Source: Dunaliella salina (lineage: Eukaryota; Chlorophyta; Chlorophyceae; Chlamydomonadales; Dunaliellaceae). Taken from it: a stretch of DNA of 13,629 bases. Below are positions 1 to 9,100 of this stretch, piece by piece. The notes under the pieces were generated by a model. That model was not told the DNA's origin. It saw nothing but the letters and a program-made list of their open reading frames with translations, and made no database searches. Position numbers and translations under genes: made by a program. Location: NCBI GenBank assembly GCA_002284615.2, contig MU069935.1:218318-231946 (forward strand). Direction: 5' to 3'. Positions within the stretch are counted from its first letter, which is position 1; every line of letters starts with the position of its first letter.

Positions 1-290
1 GGAGTCATGGCTTGATGAGGATAAGTTGAGGAAAAGTTGAGGATATGAGGGTTTATAAGTTGATGAGGTAAGATGAGGATAAGTGTCAACAGGAGTCATG
101 GCTTGATGAGGGCTCCTTAAGTAGACTGTGAAAGGCAGGCTGCATGTGTAGACGGGTGTCAAGGCCACTTGTGTGGACTGGAGCCACAAGTGTAGACCGA
201 GGCCACATGTGTAGACGGGGGTCAAGGCCACATATGTAGACTGCAGGCCGCATGTGTTATGCAGACTGGGTTAAGGTATTCCTGACGGGG
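1..290. repeat. Degenerate minisatellite-like DNA
   Basis: Two repeat themes are visible. The first 110 bases are built from variants of gatgagg and ttgagg, with the string ggagtcatggcttgatgagg at the start and again near position 90. From about 140 to 275 a unit containing tgtgtagacggg followed by tcaaggccaca recurs about six times with irregular spacing of roughly 18-31 bases. No ORF of note crosses it. It looks like non-coding tandem repeat DNA; no family is recognised. Confidence 0.55.
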
Positions 291-1204
291 CCTTATTGAG
301 GCTTTGCAGGGGTGGCTGCAAGCGTATTGGTTGGGTTTGTGGAGATGGCTTGTAGGGATGATGGCAAAGCCAGTTGTCGCGCGTCTCGAGTGAAGGCCTT
401 TTCCCCAGAGGGGGGCAACAGAGGCCTGAAAAGAGGGTACTTCAAATGTTCCCGTATGTACATCTCAATTGGCACTTTTTAAAACTACTACCCAGTTGTA
501 GCCCATGCTTTCCCCTATCCGTAGCACCTTAGCTTAGAAAGTGCCACTCGGGATGCACCTGCCTAATGGGCCGCGGCGCAAACCCTAATTTTCACCATCA
601 AAACTCCATATCTGACCAGCCGCTGCACCAAATAAGATGATTTTTTTGTGATGTGACGTCCTTGTGTCAAATAAATATCATTGCCCAAAAAATGGGGTAA
701 AAAGACCCAGTAGTTGGTCAGATACAGAATTCCAGCCATTTCCCTCAGAGAAAATCTTGCTTAAGGTCAGGACCCCAATCCCTGTGTGGTATCCTGCCTT
801 TTGCCAGCCAGGCCACCTCTGCCAATTCTGAGCACACCACCAGAAAGCTAGCAAAAAAAGTAATTTTTCAGCGCTAAACTGGTCCCGTTTGGCGAACCCT
901 GCTGTGCACTAGGCCTGCATGTTTGCGCGCTCTGCCAGCAAAACCCACCTCCTGTGTGCCCTAACCCTCCAGCTGCACCCCCAAGCCTGCAGGTGGACCC
1001 CAGGATGGTCCCTGGGTGCATTGGTGGCCACCTGGTGCGAGCTGGCAAGGGGCTGTCCTGGGGGTGCTCCAAAGCCAGTCGAGAGGAGTGATGACGACAG
1101 GGAACGGCTTTCTATTAATATTTAATGAAATTTTGGCGCTTCAGCAGAGTGTTGGGACGGGTCCCGGATTTCAAATGCCAACCCCTTTCAAGTTCCGCAG
1201 GCAG
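291..1204. other. No gene recognised
   Basis: Only short ORFs on both strands, none with a recognisable domain. Bases about 900-1100 are richer in G+C and contain a perfect 10-bp palindrome, ggtggccacc, at about 1024-1033. The rest is ordinary unique-looking DNA with no RNA gene or repeat that can be supported by eye. Confidence 0.4.
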
Positions 1205-1750
1205 TCATTCATTTGATATTAAATACGCTGTTTTGATTTTATCTTGAAGGGACTTACCCAACCACTTTTCGCGGGCAGGCTTAAAAATCCGAAAGATCCG
1301 CCACGGTGCAGAAAATTCAGAATTCTGGTTGGGTAAGTTTGCGAGAATTATCATCAAAACTGCATTGACCTCCTCGGATGTGTGCCCACAAGCAAACTTT
1401 CCAGAGTTTATAGCTCCAGCAACTTTGCGGNGCCCAGCAGCTCCTCCCTGGCNNCCATCATGGCAGCCCGCGGTGTCAATGTTGATGATGACAACCCCAG
1501 GCATCNGCCAGGNCANACAGCGGGNGNGGAGNTGGCCTGACGGGGCCTGGCCAGACCTCCCTGGGTATGCGTGCCTGTNCGTNCGATGAAAATCCGACAA
1601 NCAGCAGGGGTCCTCTCNACAACCCAAAATCANTTGNAANATTACCAGCAGGCTTCTCAAACACTCGCTGGTGCAGTTAGGGCCTGAGCAGGGTCCCTCA
1701 GAAAATGGCCATTTACGGGGATGACGAAGAAGTGCAGGTATGGGGCACAC
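1205..1750 (-). CDS. Unassigned open reading frame with many ambiguous bases
   Basis: A 181-codon minus-strand frame without a certain stop. It begins at a GTG, not an ATG, so if real it is an exon or a partial gene. No domain is recognised; the most protein-like part is the C-terminal half, after the ambiguous block, ending KIKTAYLISNE. About 16 N's between 1431 and 1640 could hide stops or frameshifts. The opposite strand carries a GGTAAGT donor-like sequence near 1327-1333, so the coding strand is not settled. It could be a fragment of a repeat family or chance openness. Confidence 0.2.
   Translation of the reverse strand: MCPIPALLRHPRKWPFSEGPCSGPNCTSECLRSLLVXXQXILGCXEDPCXLSDFHXTXRHAYPGRSGQAPSGXLXXRCXXWXMPGVVIINIDTAGCHDXXQGGAAGXRKVAGAINSGKFACGHTSEEVNAVLMIILANLPNQNSEFSAPWRIFRIFKPAREKWLGKSLQDKIKTAYLISNE
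1431..1640. other. Cluster of single ambiguous bases
   Basis: About 16 isolated N's lie in 210 bases, while the surrounding kilobases have none. Isolated N's, rather than a run, suggest conflicting reads (two alleles or collapsed repeat copies), not a scaffold gap. A second small cluster is in the 46-bp tandem repeat at 6020-6039 and a single N is at 12338. Confidence 0.7.
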
Positions 1751-2530
1751 CTGATGCTCCTTAATTACTAAAATATTAATAGAGAAACATGTGCCGCCTC
1801 AAAACATGCACTGGTGTGCCCAAATGAGAGGAATGCATGATTTTGATGCACAGAGCTCTACCTGAGCCACATCAGGGTGTCCCCAGCATGCCAGGCTAGC
1901 CTTTATCCTCAAACAAGCAAACCCTCATACTCAAAAGTGGGTAAAACATGTCCGGCAGGATATCATTCATTTTTGGCATTGGATTGGGGGGCTGACTTAA
2001 GGGGTGCCAAAAAGGTCAAAATTTGACCTCCTTCTTTCCTATTTTTGAATATGCGGGGTGTTAGCACATCATATAGGGGTTATTAAGAGAAATTTTTGGG
2101 GGTGGAAAGTGGCTTCAGGGTGGAGCTCTGGGCCGTTTTTTGGGTGATCTGAAGCCAGAGGATTGATCTGGGGACCTCTGAATTTCGTGAATTTTTGGGG
2201 GACAGGATAATTTAATAGAATTATAATGGCTGGCATGGTTAGAGTTGAGGAAAAAAGTTAAAAAAGAATGTATCAAGTGATTTTGGCCTGTTGACCCCCT
2301 CTGCCTTTTTCCTGTAAACCCTGAATAAGCTAATCATGAAAGCCAGCAGGTATTCCCATCTTTACGATCGTCTGTGTGCAATCTAAGACTCAGCACACCA
2401 TATGACCTCAGAGGAGGTCACAATTGCTGTAGTGCTCGCCAAAATTTTCTGGGCCAGCTAAAGCATTCAGGTCATACTATTTGATGCAGGTTTGTTCTTT
2501 GTGTGTGCCTCTGAGACGATCCTCATAAAG
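1751..2530. other. No gene recognised
   Basis: Low-complexity-free, gene-poor DNA without long ORFs. The only structure noted is a perfect interrupted palindrome, GGTCAAA-A-TTTGACC, at 2014-2028. Nothing else is supportable. Confidence 0.4.
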
Positions 2531-2648
2531 GTCTCTTCTTTTCCAAAGTTGTGGTAACTCTGAGGCGTTAGAGTGAATTAAGCTGATTTCATCAAGGCCT
2601 TTTCTTTTCCAAAGTTTTGGTAACTTTGAGGCGTTAGAGTGAATTAAA
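2531..2648. repeat. 66-bp direct duplication (two copies)
   Basis: The segment with ttccaaagtt at 2541 recurs at 2607, a period of 66 bases, with a shared core of about 50 bases ending ggcgttagagtgaatta. Because 66 is a multiple of three, the minus strand reads as two 22-residue repeats sharing LIHSNAS, LP and LWKR. There is no further support for coding. It is either a simple tandem duplication or a small in-frame repeat in an exon. Confidence 0.7.
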
Positions 2649-3349
2649 TTGGTTTCCCTCACCTTACCTGAGCATACAGGAGTACTTGAGGCTTCACATG
2701 TGTGCCCTGCACCATCAGATAGCTGTAGGAGATTCTATCAAAACTGAGTTTCAAATGGTCTAAATCTGGCCGTATTTCAAAAACGTATATATGATCTCAG
2801 ACAAAAAGCACGGGCGCAGTCTGGTCTGGGATCATGCATATCTCTTTGAGGTATACCCTCAGGAAGTCCCAAATGGTTGTAATTCCCCTCAGACACATTG
2901 TCAGAAGGCCTGCAATTCTGACATGCCACGGACCGTGCAGGCATTCTCTGCTTGAATTCCTTCTTCATCTCGCTAGCACTGTAAGCTAATAGTCCTAGCA
3001 AATAAAGAGAGAGTGACATGTTTGGCCTTTCCTGCTTGTTGCCCTGCATGCAGCGGTGTGCTAGACTCTTTGGCACCTCTGCATGGTAAACTGCACACCT
3101 TGGACATCAGGGGGGCGCACATCAGGTGACTCTCGTTGGTGTGCTTGCTTGGACCTTCGAACCATCACCCTGGTTTCCATGTGTTTTCAAGAAATTGGTG
3201 CTGGGAAGATAATGCCCGCACTTGAATTTTTTTCTTGCACTTGAATTGCGTCGCCTGGTGCCGCTTAGGTCTCAGTTGGCCTTCCTGTGCTCTGGGATTG
3301 AGCTGCAGAACTTTGTCTTTGTCAACGCCAAAGTGGTTCCTGCCAGGTG
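2649..3349. other. No gene recognised
   Basis: Contains modest ORFs on both strands (for example a 99-codon minus-strand frame at 2777-3076) with no recognisable domain. A minus-strand CAG|GTAAG donor-like sequence lies at 2663-2672 without a supporting exon. No RNA gene or repeat was seen. Confidence 0.35.
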
Positions 3350-3395
3350 CAGCATCTCTTGCTTCATGGTACAGCAGCATCTCTTGCTTCATGGT
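3350..3395. repeat. 25-bp tandem duplication
   Basis: The 21-base string beginning cagcatctcttgcttcatgg occurs at 3350-3370 and again at 3375-3395, a period of 25. The copies are identical, so the duplication is recent or homogenised. It lies within a 185-codon plus-strand frame of no recognisable family. Confidence 0.85.
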
Positions 3396-3639
3396 TGGCT
3401 AGTCACCTGCGTGCTTTGTTGGTTAATTGGTTGTTGGGTTGCTCCTGGACAGGTGCACCATCTCATGCTTGGTGTGCTGGGTCACCAGGTGATGCTATTG
3501 ATTATCCAAAGTCAAGATTTGCCACCTCCCAAGCGAACCTCTATTGGCTCCTCCTTTAGCGGCACGGGAACAGCCCACCAACACAAATATGGAGTCAGCT
3601 CAACACTTCACACCCTCTTTAATCTGCCCCTTCGCCCTT

Positions 3640-4160
3640 TGCACATTGGATCAAGAATTTCCATCTTTGTGCATTGGGTCATCCATGTCCATCTGTGCCC
3701 ATTTGAGCATGAGGTCATAAATGTCCCTTTTGTGCATGGAATCACAAATGCATCCATCTGTGACCAGTGGCCATCTTGAGAAAAGAAAAAAAAATCTATG
3801 TAAGTCAAAGGCTACGTGCATGAAGGTAAGGTCCTTTCACGGGAGAGCTAGAGACCTCACCAGAAAGCCTCAGAACCTACACTACCTTCCATTTGTGGAC
3901 ATTGTTCACTGTCCCTCTACGTCCATTTGTGCGTCGGATCATAAATGTTTTTTTGTGAATTGGATCACAGATGTCCGTCCATCATCCATTTTCCATTCCA
4001 TGTTTATTTGTGTGCAGTGGATACCAAATTTCCATCCGTGCTTATCCTTTCATGTTAATTCATATGTTTCCATATCCGTTGCTGCAAATTTTGACATTCC
4101 GCACTGTGGAACATGAGTGTGAACTCAAAAATCATCCATCCAAGTTCATCCATGTGCAAA
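3640..4160. repeat. Degenerate satellite, about 30-bp period, split by a retrotransposon tail
   Basis: Variants of catttgtgcattggatcataaatgtccat recur across 3640-3780 and again from about 3895 to 4160, for example gtgcattgggtcatccatgt, gtgcatggaatcacaaatgc, gtgcgtcggatcataaatgt and gtgaattggatcacagatgt. The two blocks are separated by the reverse-oriented retrotransposon 3' end at 3780-3894, which therefore inserted into an existing array. ORFs here are side effects of the repeat. Confidence 0.65.
3780..3894 (-). mobile_element. Old reverse-oriented LINE 3' end with A-rich tail
   Basis: Read on the minus strand, this is a diverged copy of the last 100 or so bases of the element ending at 13629. 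Aligned landmarks are tctatgtaagtcaaaggc (tctacgcaagccaaaggc in the reverse complement of 13595-13629), acgtgcatgaag, gacctcaccag and acctacacta. It begins with a run of 14 bases that are all A except one G, the complement of a TTTTCTTTT-type tail. Homology stops near 3894, inside the 3' UTR, so this copy is severely 5'-truncated. No clear target-site duplication was found. Confidence 0.75.
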
Positions 4161-4446
4161 GTTGCGGACGTTCCGCGTAGGTCAGCCTTTTGGCCGGGAA
4201 AATACAATGTAAATGGCGTGTAAATATGAAATTAGCCCACTCTATCCATGTGTATCGGCAATCATCGCCTCATAAAGCATAACACCTTCAAACTCTGACC
4301 TCCCACATCGTTGGATATAAGGGCAAACTTGCAACCTCACAGATTTCTGCCCCTTAGCTTCTGTTCCTCTGATTTTGAGACTGCTTTGGGCAAGTACTCA
4401 CGCCGCTTGCCCACTTTGATGCCTCTGGATCTCTGTGACTGCAACG
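4161..4446. other. No feature recognised
   Basis: Unique-looking DNA with overlapping short ORFs on both strands and no recognisable domain, repeat or RNA gene. Confidence 0.35.
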
Positions 4447-4745
4447 AGGCCTGCAAGGCAGCATTTGGGATGGCTTCTTCTGCAGGTCCTGAAGGCACAA
4501 GGAACCTGCAAGTCCTGCAAATCCTGCAAGTCCTGCTAAGGGCACACAGAACCCGTAAGCAATCAGACTCCCATTGTAGGCTCGATCGAGCGCAGCACCC
4601 TTTTTTATTGTTGTGAGCTTCAAGCAGCCATTTTTTAATTTCCGTGTCTGCAGTGATGCCTGCATGGCAGCTTTTGGAATGGCTTTTTCCCCAAGTCCTG
4701 CTGAGGGCGCACAGAGCCTGCGAGCACTTGGACTCCATCACTGTA
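4447..4745. repeat. Imperfect direct duplication with an internal 9-bp microrepeat
   Basis: The block at about 4447-4570 (cctgcaaggcagcatttggg ... aagtcctgctaagggcacac) recurs at about 4655-4745 (cctgcatggcagcttttgga ... aagtcctgctgagggcgcac). The spacing is 209 bases at the first landmark and 165 at the second. The first copy is longer by about 44 bases because it carries four cctgcaagt-like 9-mers at about 4505-4535. Plus-strand translation gives a shared AC(K/M)AAFGMA string; the minus strand gives shared LCALSRT. The coding strand, if any, is undecided. Confidence 0.7.
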
Positions 4746-4814
4746 CGCTGGAGCCTCAGGCTTGGCACACGTGTTCATCGATGCTACCGCAGCTCTCTGA
4801 GCTGACCCTGACCG

Positions 4815-5040
4815 CTGGAAAGGTGGGTGGGTGTCATATATGTGGGTCTGTTGCTTTCCTTTCGGTTTCTCTCAGTATGGAAGATGTGTGTGGATATTGC
4901 ATACCTTCCAGGTTCTCAAATGTGGGGAGATGATGTGTACGTCATGCTGAATGTGTGTATGGGTGTATGTTGCGTACCTCTTGGTTTCTCACAAAATATA
5001 GGAGGTGTGCATCATGCTGGTTTTATACAACCATACATCC
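4815..5040. repeat. Degenerate GT-rich repeats
   Basis: Three rough repeats begin at ggtttctctcagtatgg (about 4863), ggttctcaaatgtgg (about 4912) and ggtttctcacaaaatat (about 4982). Each is followed by a gatgtgtacgtcatgctg-like segment. Divergence is high and the period is irregular (about 50-70). No coding signal. Confidence 0.4.
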
Positions 5041-5205
5041 AAGTGTAGGAGGAGCGGATGTATGAAATTTTTTAAAACCACGCAAGAAAGCTTGAGATCA
5101 AGATAAGGTGCCATGTGTTCTTGACGCTGTTTTATTCAGGACTGCACTGCAAATTGTGCTCTGCGAGCTGCAGTTTGACTTGCACCTAACAGTTTGACTC
5201 ACTGA

Positions 5206-5416
5206 CGTAAAGTAGAGCATGCAGGACTTGACAAAGTGAAGCTGCTTGACGGGTGTGTTGTCACTGGCTCAGCCAAAGCTACCACAGAGCATTTTCTGAA
5301 CCCCTCGGTCCTTGCGCCATGCCCGTGCACCCGTTGGCTTGCTGCTCAGGGGATTACAGTGCAAAATGCCTCTGACTTTGTTGAGTCCTACACGTCTGTC
5401 TCCTTGAAGCGCTTGA

Positions 5417-5448
<32 letters not shown>

Positions 5449-5943
5449 CAACAGAGCCAAGCCCCCCAGCAGCAACAGGGCGGAGATCAGCAGCAGCGGC
5501 AGCAGCAGCAGCGATGGCAGCTGCACCGGCAGCAGCAAATTCCTCCCGTGAATGACCTGGGCAGTGAGGCCAGGGTCAGCGGAGCCGCGGCAGCTTCTGC
5601 ATGCAATGCCAGTGAGTTCATGTTACAATATGCAGAGAAAAGAAGCCCTCCAGTCACTCAACCTTTCCATGAAGCTTTGATACACGAACCTATACAACGT
5701 GTTAGAGTTGATCCAACAACATTGTTCCTCTCCAAATTTGTTATTATCTTGGAAAAGAATATGATATCGCACTTGAATTATAAACAAACCGCACAGAAAC
5801 CAGTAAATGGTACAGGTTACAGGCTACGGGGAGAAGAAGGCCTCCAGTCAAAGTCACTGACTGCTCGTCTTTTCATAAGAAAAGCAGAGGTCCATGTTTT
5901 TGGGGATGAGGTTGACAAGAAAGATGCCAGTGAGTGCAAATGA
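5206..5943 (+). CDS. Polyglutamine-encoding open segment, probably an exon plus readthrough
   Basis: The frame is open from 5206 (after TGA at 5203) to TGA at 5941-5943 and contains no ATG before the repeat; the first possible start is GTG at 5236. A 3' splice site after gcatgcag (5217-5224) could begin an exon. Counting from the GTG, the first 61 residues are of mixed composition, then come 12 consecutive Gln (CAG with some CAA) and a Gln-rich stretch to about residue 103. A CCA|GTGAGTT donor-like site at 5612 would end the exon, making 5612 onward intron. The remainder has no recognisable domain and runs into the 46-bp tandem repeat, which supports an intronic nature. Function unknown; moderate support as a coding fragment because of the CAG-phased repeat. 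Confidence 0.35.
5419..5537 (+). repeat. CAG microsatellite and CAG-rich region
   Basis: Eight pure CAG units (5419-5442) are followed by CAA/CAG alternation to 5454, then interrupted CAG-rich sequence to about 5537. In the plus-strand frame it reads as glutamine; the minus strand would read leucine. Confidence 0.9.
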
Positions 5944-6209
5944 AATAGGGGATGAGGTTTACAAGAAAGATGCCGGTGAGCGCAAATGAAATAGGGGATG
6001 AGGTTTACAAGAAAGATGCNANNGAGNGCAAATGAAATNGGGGATGAGGTTTACAAGAAAGATGCCAGTGAGCGCAAATGAAATAGGGGATGAGGTCTAC
6101 AAGAAAGATGCCAGTGAGCGCAAATGAAATAAGGGATGAGGTTTACAAGAAAGATGCCAACAAGCGCAAATGAAATAGGGGATGAGGTTTACAAGAAAGA
6201 TGCCAGTGG
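5902..6209. repeat. 46-bp tandem repeat, six full copies plus a partial copy
   Basis: Units start at 5902, 5948, 5994, 6040, 6086, 6132 and 6178, an exact 46-base period. Each begins ggggatgaggtttacaagaa and carries gatgccagtgag, then gcaaatgaaata. The third unit has five N's (6020-6039). The seventh stops after gatgccagtgg. Since 46 is not a multiple of three, the array cannot encode a repeated peptide. High identity points to recent expansion. Confidence 0.95.
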
Positions 6210-6400
6210 CTACAACTTGTCTAATCCCACATTTACAGTATGCAAGCCAATATGTGTCCCCATCCTTAATTGCTGTTAGAAGAGATTTCCTCCCACGCCC
6301 ACGTCCGTTTTCTTTGCTGTTCTTAGTGTGAGCAAAGGCAGCAGAACTTGTCTGTGCGGGTGGGCTTGCACAGAGAGGGCTCGCACAGTGCATCGACTGT

Positions 6401-6598
6401 GGAAAAGAGGAGAAGAGAACAAGAGAGAAAAGGGAGAAGATGCTGAGCATCACAGAAGCTAAGAGAAGAAAAGGAGGAAACGAAGGAGAAAAAGAAGAAG
6501 GAGATGGAGAAGAAGAAGAAGGAGGAGGAGGAGGAGGAGGAGGAGGAGGAGAAGAAGAAGAAGAAGAAGAAGAAGAAGAAGAAGAAGAAGAAGAAGAA
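6401..6598 (+). repeat. Polypurine tract with (GGA)10 and (GAA)16
   Basis: Purine-rich from 6401, with only occasional pyrimidines, and pure purine for 93 bases at 6506-6598. The core is ten GGA units (6521-6550) followed directly by sixteen GAA units (6551-6598). The poly-Glu, poly-Lys and poly-Leu/Phe/Ser reading frames over it on both strands are artefacts of the repeat. Confidence 0.95.
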
Positions 6599-8190
6599 TG
6601 TCAAAAGGCTGCATGCTTCCCCCGTCCGTGACATCTGTAACAAAAGGCAGCTCTGTAGACCTGTCACGCATAGGTTGTGTAAAGAGGGCTAAGAAGCCGG
6701 CAAAAGAGGCTTCAAAGAGGGCAGAAAAGGCATCAAAGAAGGTCTTTCACCCGTTTTCGCCCAACCTTTGTCATGCACGTGGAAGGTTTGGGATTTTGCC
6801 ACCAACGCATCACAAACTTCATAAACACCAAACCCATACACCGTGCATCAGCGTGACCATCCTGCACCCCTCGATATTTGTATTTGTGATTCATGTGCAT
6901 TCCCGCAGGGGCAATCACCCTCTGTTTACCCTGAAACTTAAAATATGTGAAGTAAAATTGCATGTACAAGCTGCCTGCAGCAAAGGTAGCTGCAGGAACA
7001 TGAAAAAGAGCAGGCTTGAAGCCTACTTGGCTGCCCTACACCAAATAACAGGGATCATTGTTTACAAGTCTATATTTGTACTAAAAATCTGGCTTTTTTT
7101 TCCTGAAGCTCGCGAGAAGGGCAAATGGTCGAGGTGTTGAGGCATAATCCCACTCTACTCTCCAGAAGCAAAAGCACATACAAACCTACATACAAATATT
7201 TTTGGTGTAGACACACAAGCGTGATGATAATAAAACAAGTGGCATAACACTGGAGCATTTGTAGCTTTGTGGCTGTATCGAAAAGAGGCGGTGGTGGAAA
7301 TGAGAGTAGTAAAAGAACTTGAGGAAATGAGAGCAAAAGTACCTTCATACTCAATAAGCGGATCCTTTTTGGCCAAAACAAAAGGAAATCTACTTTTTGG
7401 TTTATTTGTCTGGAAGTTGCAGAACACACTCTACTTTCTGAACTTCTTAAGAAGCTGCAAAGAAATGTAAAATGTAGTGTAAAAACACATAGGATCCAGC
7501 CGCATACACTGTTCCCTTGCAAAAAAAAGGACTCAAATGACACATTCTTTAAGAAGTGTTTGAGTTCCTGCAGCACACACTGCTCCTATGTGTGACGACC
7601 TGCACAAACATCTCCTACACCCATCAAGAAAAACAAAAACATTTGCGCTCTGTGTTATCCAGATCTCAGGCAAGGTTCACACTATCTCACATAGATACTG
7701 CTCCAACAAATTAAGATTTACAACAAACCTCTTCCTCTGCACGCTACATATCAGTCTTGATTGAATTGATTGGCAGCTTGAACTGATTGGCTTCAGCCTT
7801 CTGTTTCCGCCTTTTTTATTGGAGGGGCTTTCAAGAAGCTTCCCATTCCCAGCTGCTGATGACCCCTTTTTTTTAATATTAAGGTGTTGATGTAAGAACG
7901 TGAGGATTAATGGATGTTCACAGCGCTTTATGAGCTTTAATAAATAGACTTCCGGCGCTTTGGGGCCTTCATCACTGCTCACATAAGAAACTCTTGAAAC
8001 CAATTTTTTTTTGCTACCATACAATTTCCCGCTTGCTCAGAAATAATTAATTTTTCAAGGCGTCAACCGTCATCCCGCGCCCCTCAAAAGCTCTGCCTTT
8101 GCGGGATGATACGTTTGCGTAAGCTAGCACAAAAACTCAACATCTGGTTGGCCAGTTGTCGAGCCAGTCCAAGTTCCCCGAATGACCTGA
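6599..8190. other. No gene recognised
   Basis: Several ORFs of 60-180 codons exist on both strands. The plus-strand frame after the purine tract begins with a Lys/Ala-rich stretch (about 6670-6745), and a 115-codon minus-strand frame lies at 7677-8024. None shows a recognisable domain or a consistent splice framework. An AATAAA-type sequence is at about 7938. Intron or intergenic DNA is the simplest reading. Confidence 0.35.
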
Positions 8191-8565
8191 CCTGGCGCAG
8201 GTGGCAGTCCTGGGCCCAGCGCTGCCACATCCTCACGAGGTGGCTCATCTGGCCCCTCGCGCAGCTGGAAGAAATCCCTGCACAAGGTGGCACCGGCAGC
8301 TAGTACTGCCACAACAAGTGCTGCGCCTGCTGGGCCGGCGACAACAGCGCCTGCTGAGCCGGTAGAGACTTTGCCTACTGGGCCTGTGACAACAGAATCC
8401 ATGCCTGAGGGCGTGCCACTCCCAGCACAGCCGCTGCTGCTGAAGGTGCATGGGCTGAAACCTGGCCAGGTAGACGACCTGCGGTCCCTGGTCGAGCAGC
8501 AGGCGCGTTCCGAGTGGGGTCCGCTGGTGGTGTTCAATCCCTGTCAGGATGCATCGACGGTTTAG
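8191..8565 (+). CDS. Ala/Pro/Thr-rich open segment leading into the first 140-bp repeat
   Basis: Open from 8191 (after TGA at 8188-8190) to TAG at 8563-8565, with no early ATG. An exon could begin after gcgcag at 8199. It encodes a basic/Ser-rich lead, then a linker of repeated GPATTAPAEP-like units (about 8330-8400), then a 40-residue module with GLKPGQVDDL and PLVVFNPCQD. G+C content is higher than in the flanks and codon third positions favour G/C, which is gene-like. The same module recurs three times downstream but in other frames, so the gene is either interrupted or uses splicing that cannot be resolved here. No family is recognised. Confidence 0.4.
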   Translation, partial: PGAGGSPGPSAATSSRGGSSGPSRSWKKSLHKVAPAASTATTSAAPAGPATTAPAEPVETLPTGPVTTESMPEGVPLPAQPLLLKVHGLKPGQVDDLRSLVEQQARSEWGPLVVFNPCQDASTV

Positions 8566-9010
8566 GAAGGTTTTTGATGGTGGACGGACTGAGGTTGAAA
8601 CCAGGCCAGGTAGACGACCTGCAGTCCCTGGCGGAGCAGCAGGCGCAATCCGAGTGGGGTCAGCTCGTGGTGTTCAAGCCCTGTCGGGATATGTTACATA
8701 TTCAGGAACGTTTTTGATGGTGGATGGATTCAGGCTGAAACCAGGCCAGGTAGACGACCTGCAGTCCCTGGTGGAGCAGCAGGCGCAATCCGAGTGGGGT
8801 CAGCTGGTGGTGTTCAAGCCCTGTCGCGATATGTTCCATATTTAGGAATGTTTTTGATGGTGGATGGATTCAGGCTGAAACTAGGCCAGGTAGACAACCT
8901 GCAGTCCCTGGTGGACCAGCAGGCGCAGCCTGAGTTGGGTGTTCCGCTGGTGGTGCTCAGGCCCTGTCAGGATGTGTCGATGGTTCATGAAGATTTTTGA
9001 TGGTGGATGG
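8454..9010 (+). repeat. 140-bp tandem repeat, four copies
   Basis: The landmark ctgaaaccaggccaggtaga starts near 8455, 8595, 8735 and 8875, an exact 140-base period; the last unit is 3 bases longer. Units end with tttttgatggtggatgg. Each encodes a KPGQVDDLQSLVEQQ-type peptide, but because 140 is not a multiple of three, successive copies fall in successive frames, each closed by its own stop. Several differences between copies 1 and 2 change the amino acid (R/Q, V/A, R/Q, P/Q, N/K), so there is no sign of protein-level constraint among them. Confidence 0.95.
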
Positions 9011-9100
9011 CCGGCAGAACAGATGGTTATGTGCACCGACAGTTAGGTATGCTCTTTTCCTTAACTGATGTGGGGAGAGTTGTCACGGCCTGCGTAGTTT

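Noticed and set aside
2014..2028. GGTCAAA-A-TTTGACC palindrome as a transcription factor site
   Set aside because: A 15-base palindrome is unsurprising in this much sequence and has no promoter context.
5269..5538. Leucine-rich minus-strand ORF resembling a membrane peptide
   Set aside because: It is the complement of the CAG repeat; the hydrophobic run is a by-product.
5902..6209. CRISPR-like array
   Set aside because: The 46-bp units are contiguous near-identical repeats without unique spacers, in eukaryotic context.
6440..6671. Poly-Glu, poly-Lys, poly-Leu, poly-Phe/Ser ORFs
   Set aside because: All are translations of the GGA/GAA repeat in different frames and strands.
6598..7140. 180-codon plus-strand ORF with a Lys/Ala-rich start
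   Set aside because: No recognisable domain, starts at the edge of a microsatellite, and composition after residue 60 is not protein-like; kept only as a remark.
8124..8537. 137-codon minus-strand ORF
   Set aside because: Antisense shadow of the G+C-rich Ala/Pro/Thr plus-strand segment and the first 140-bp repeat.
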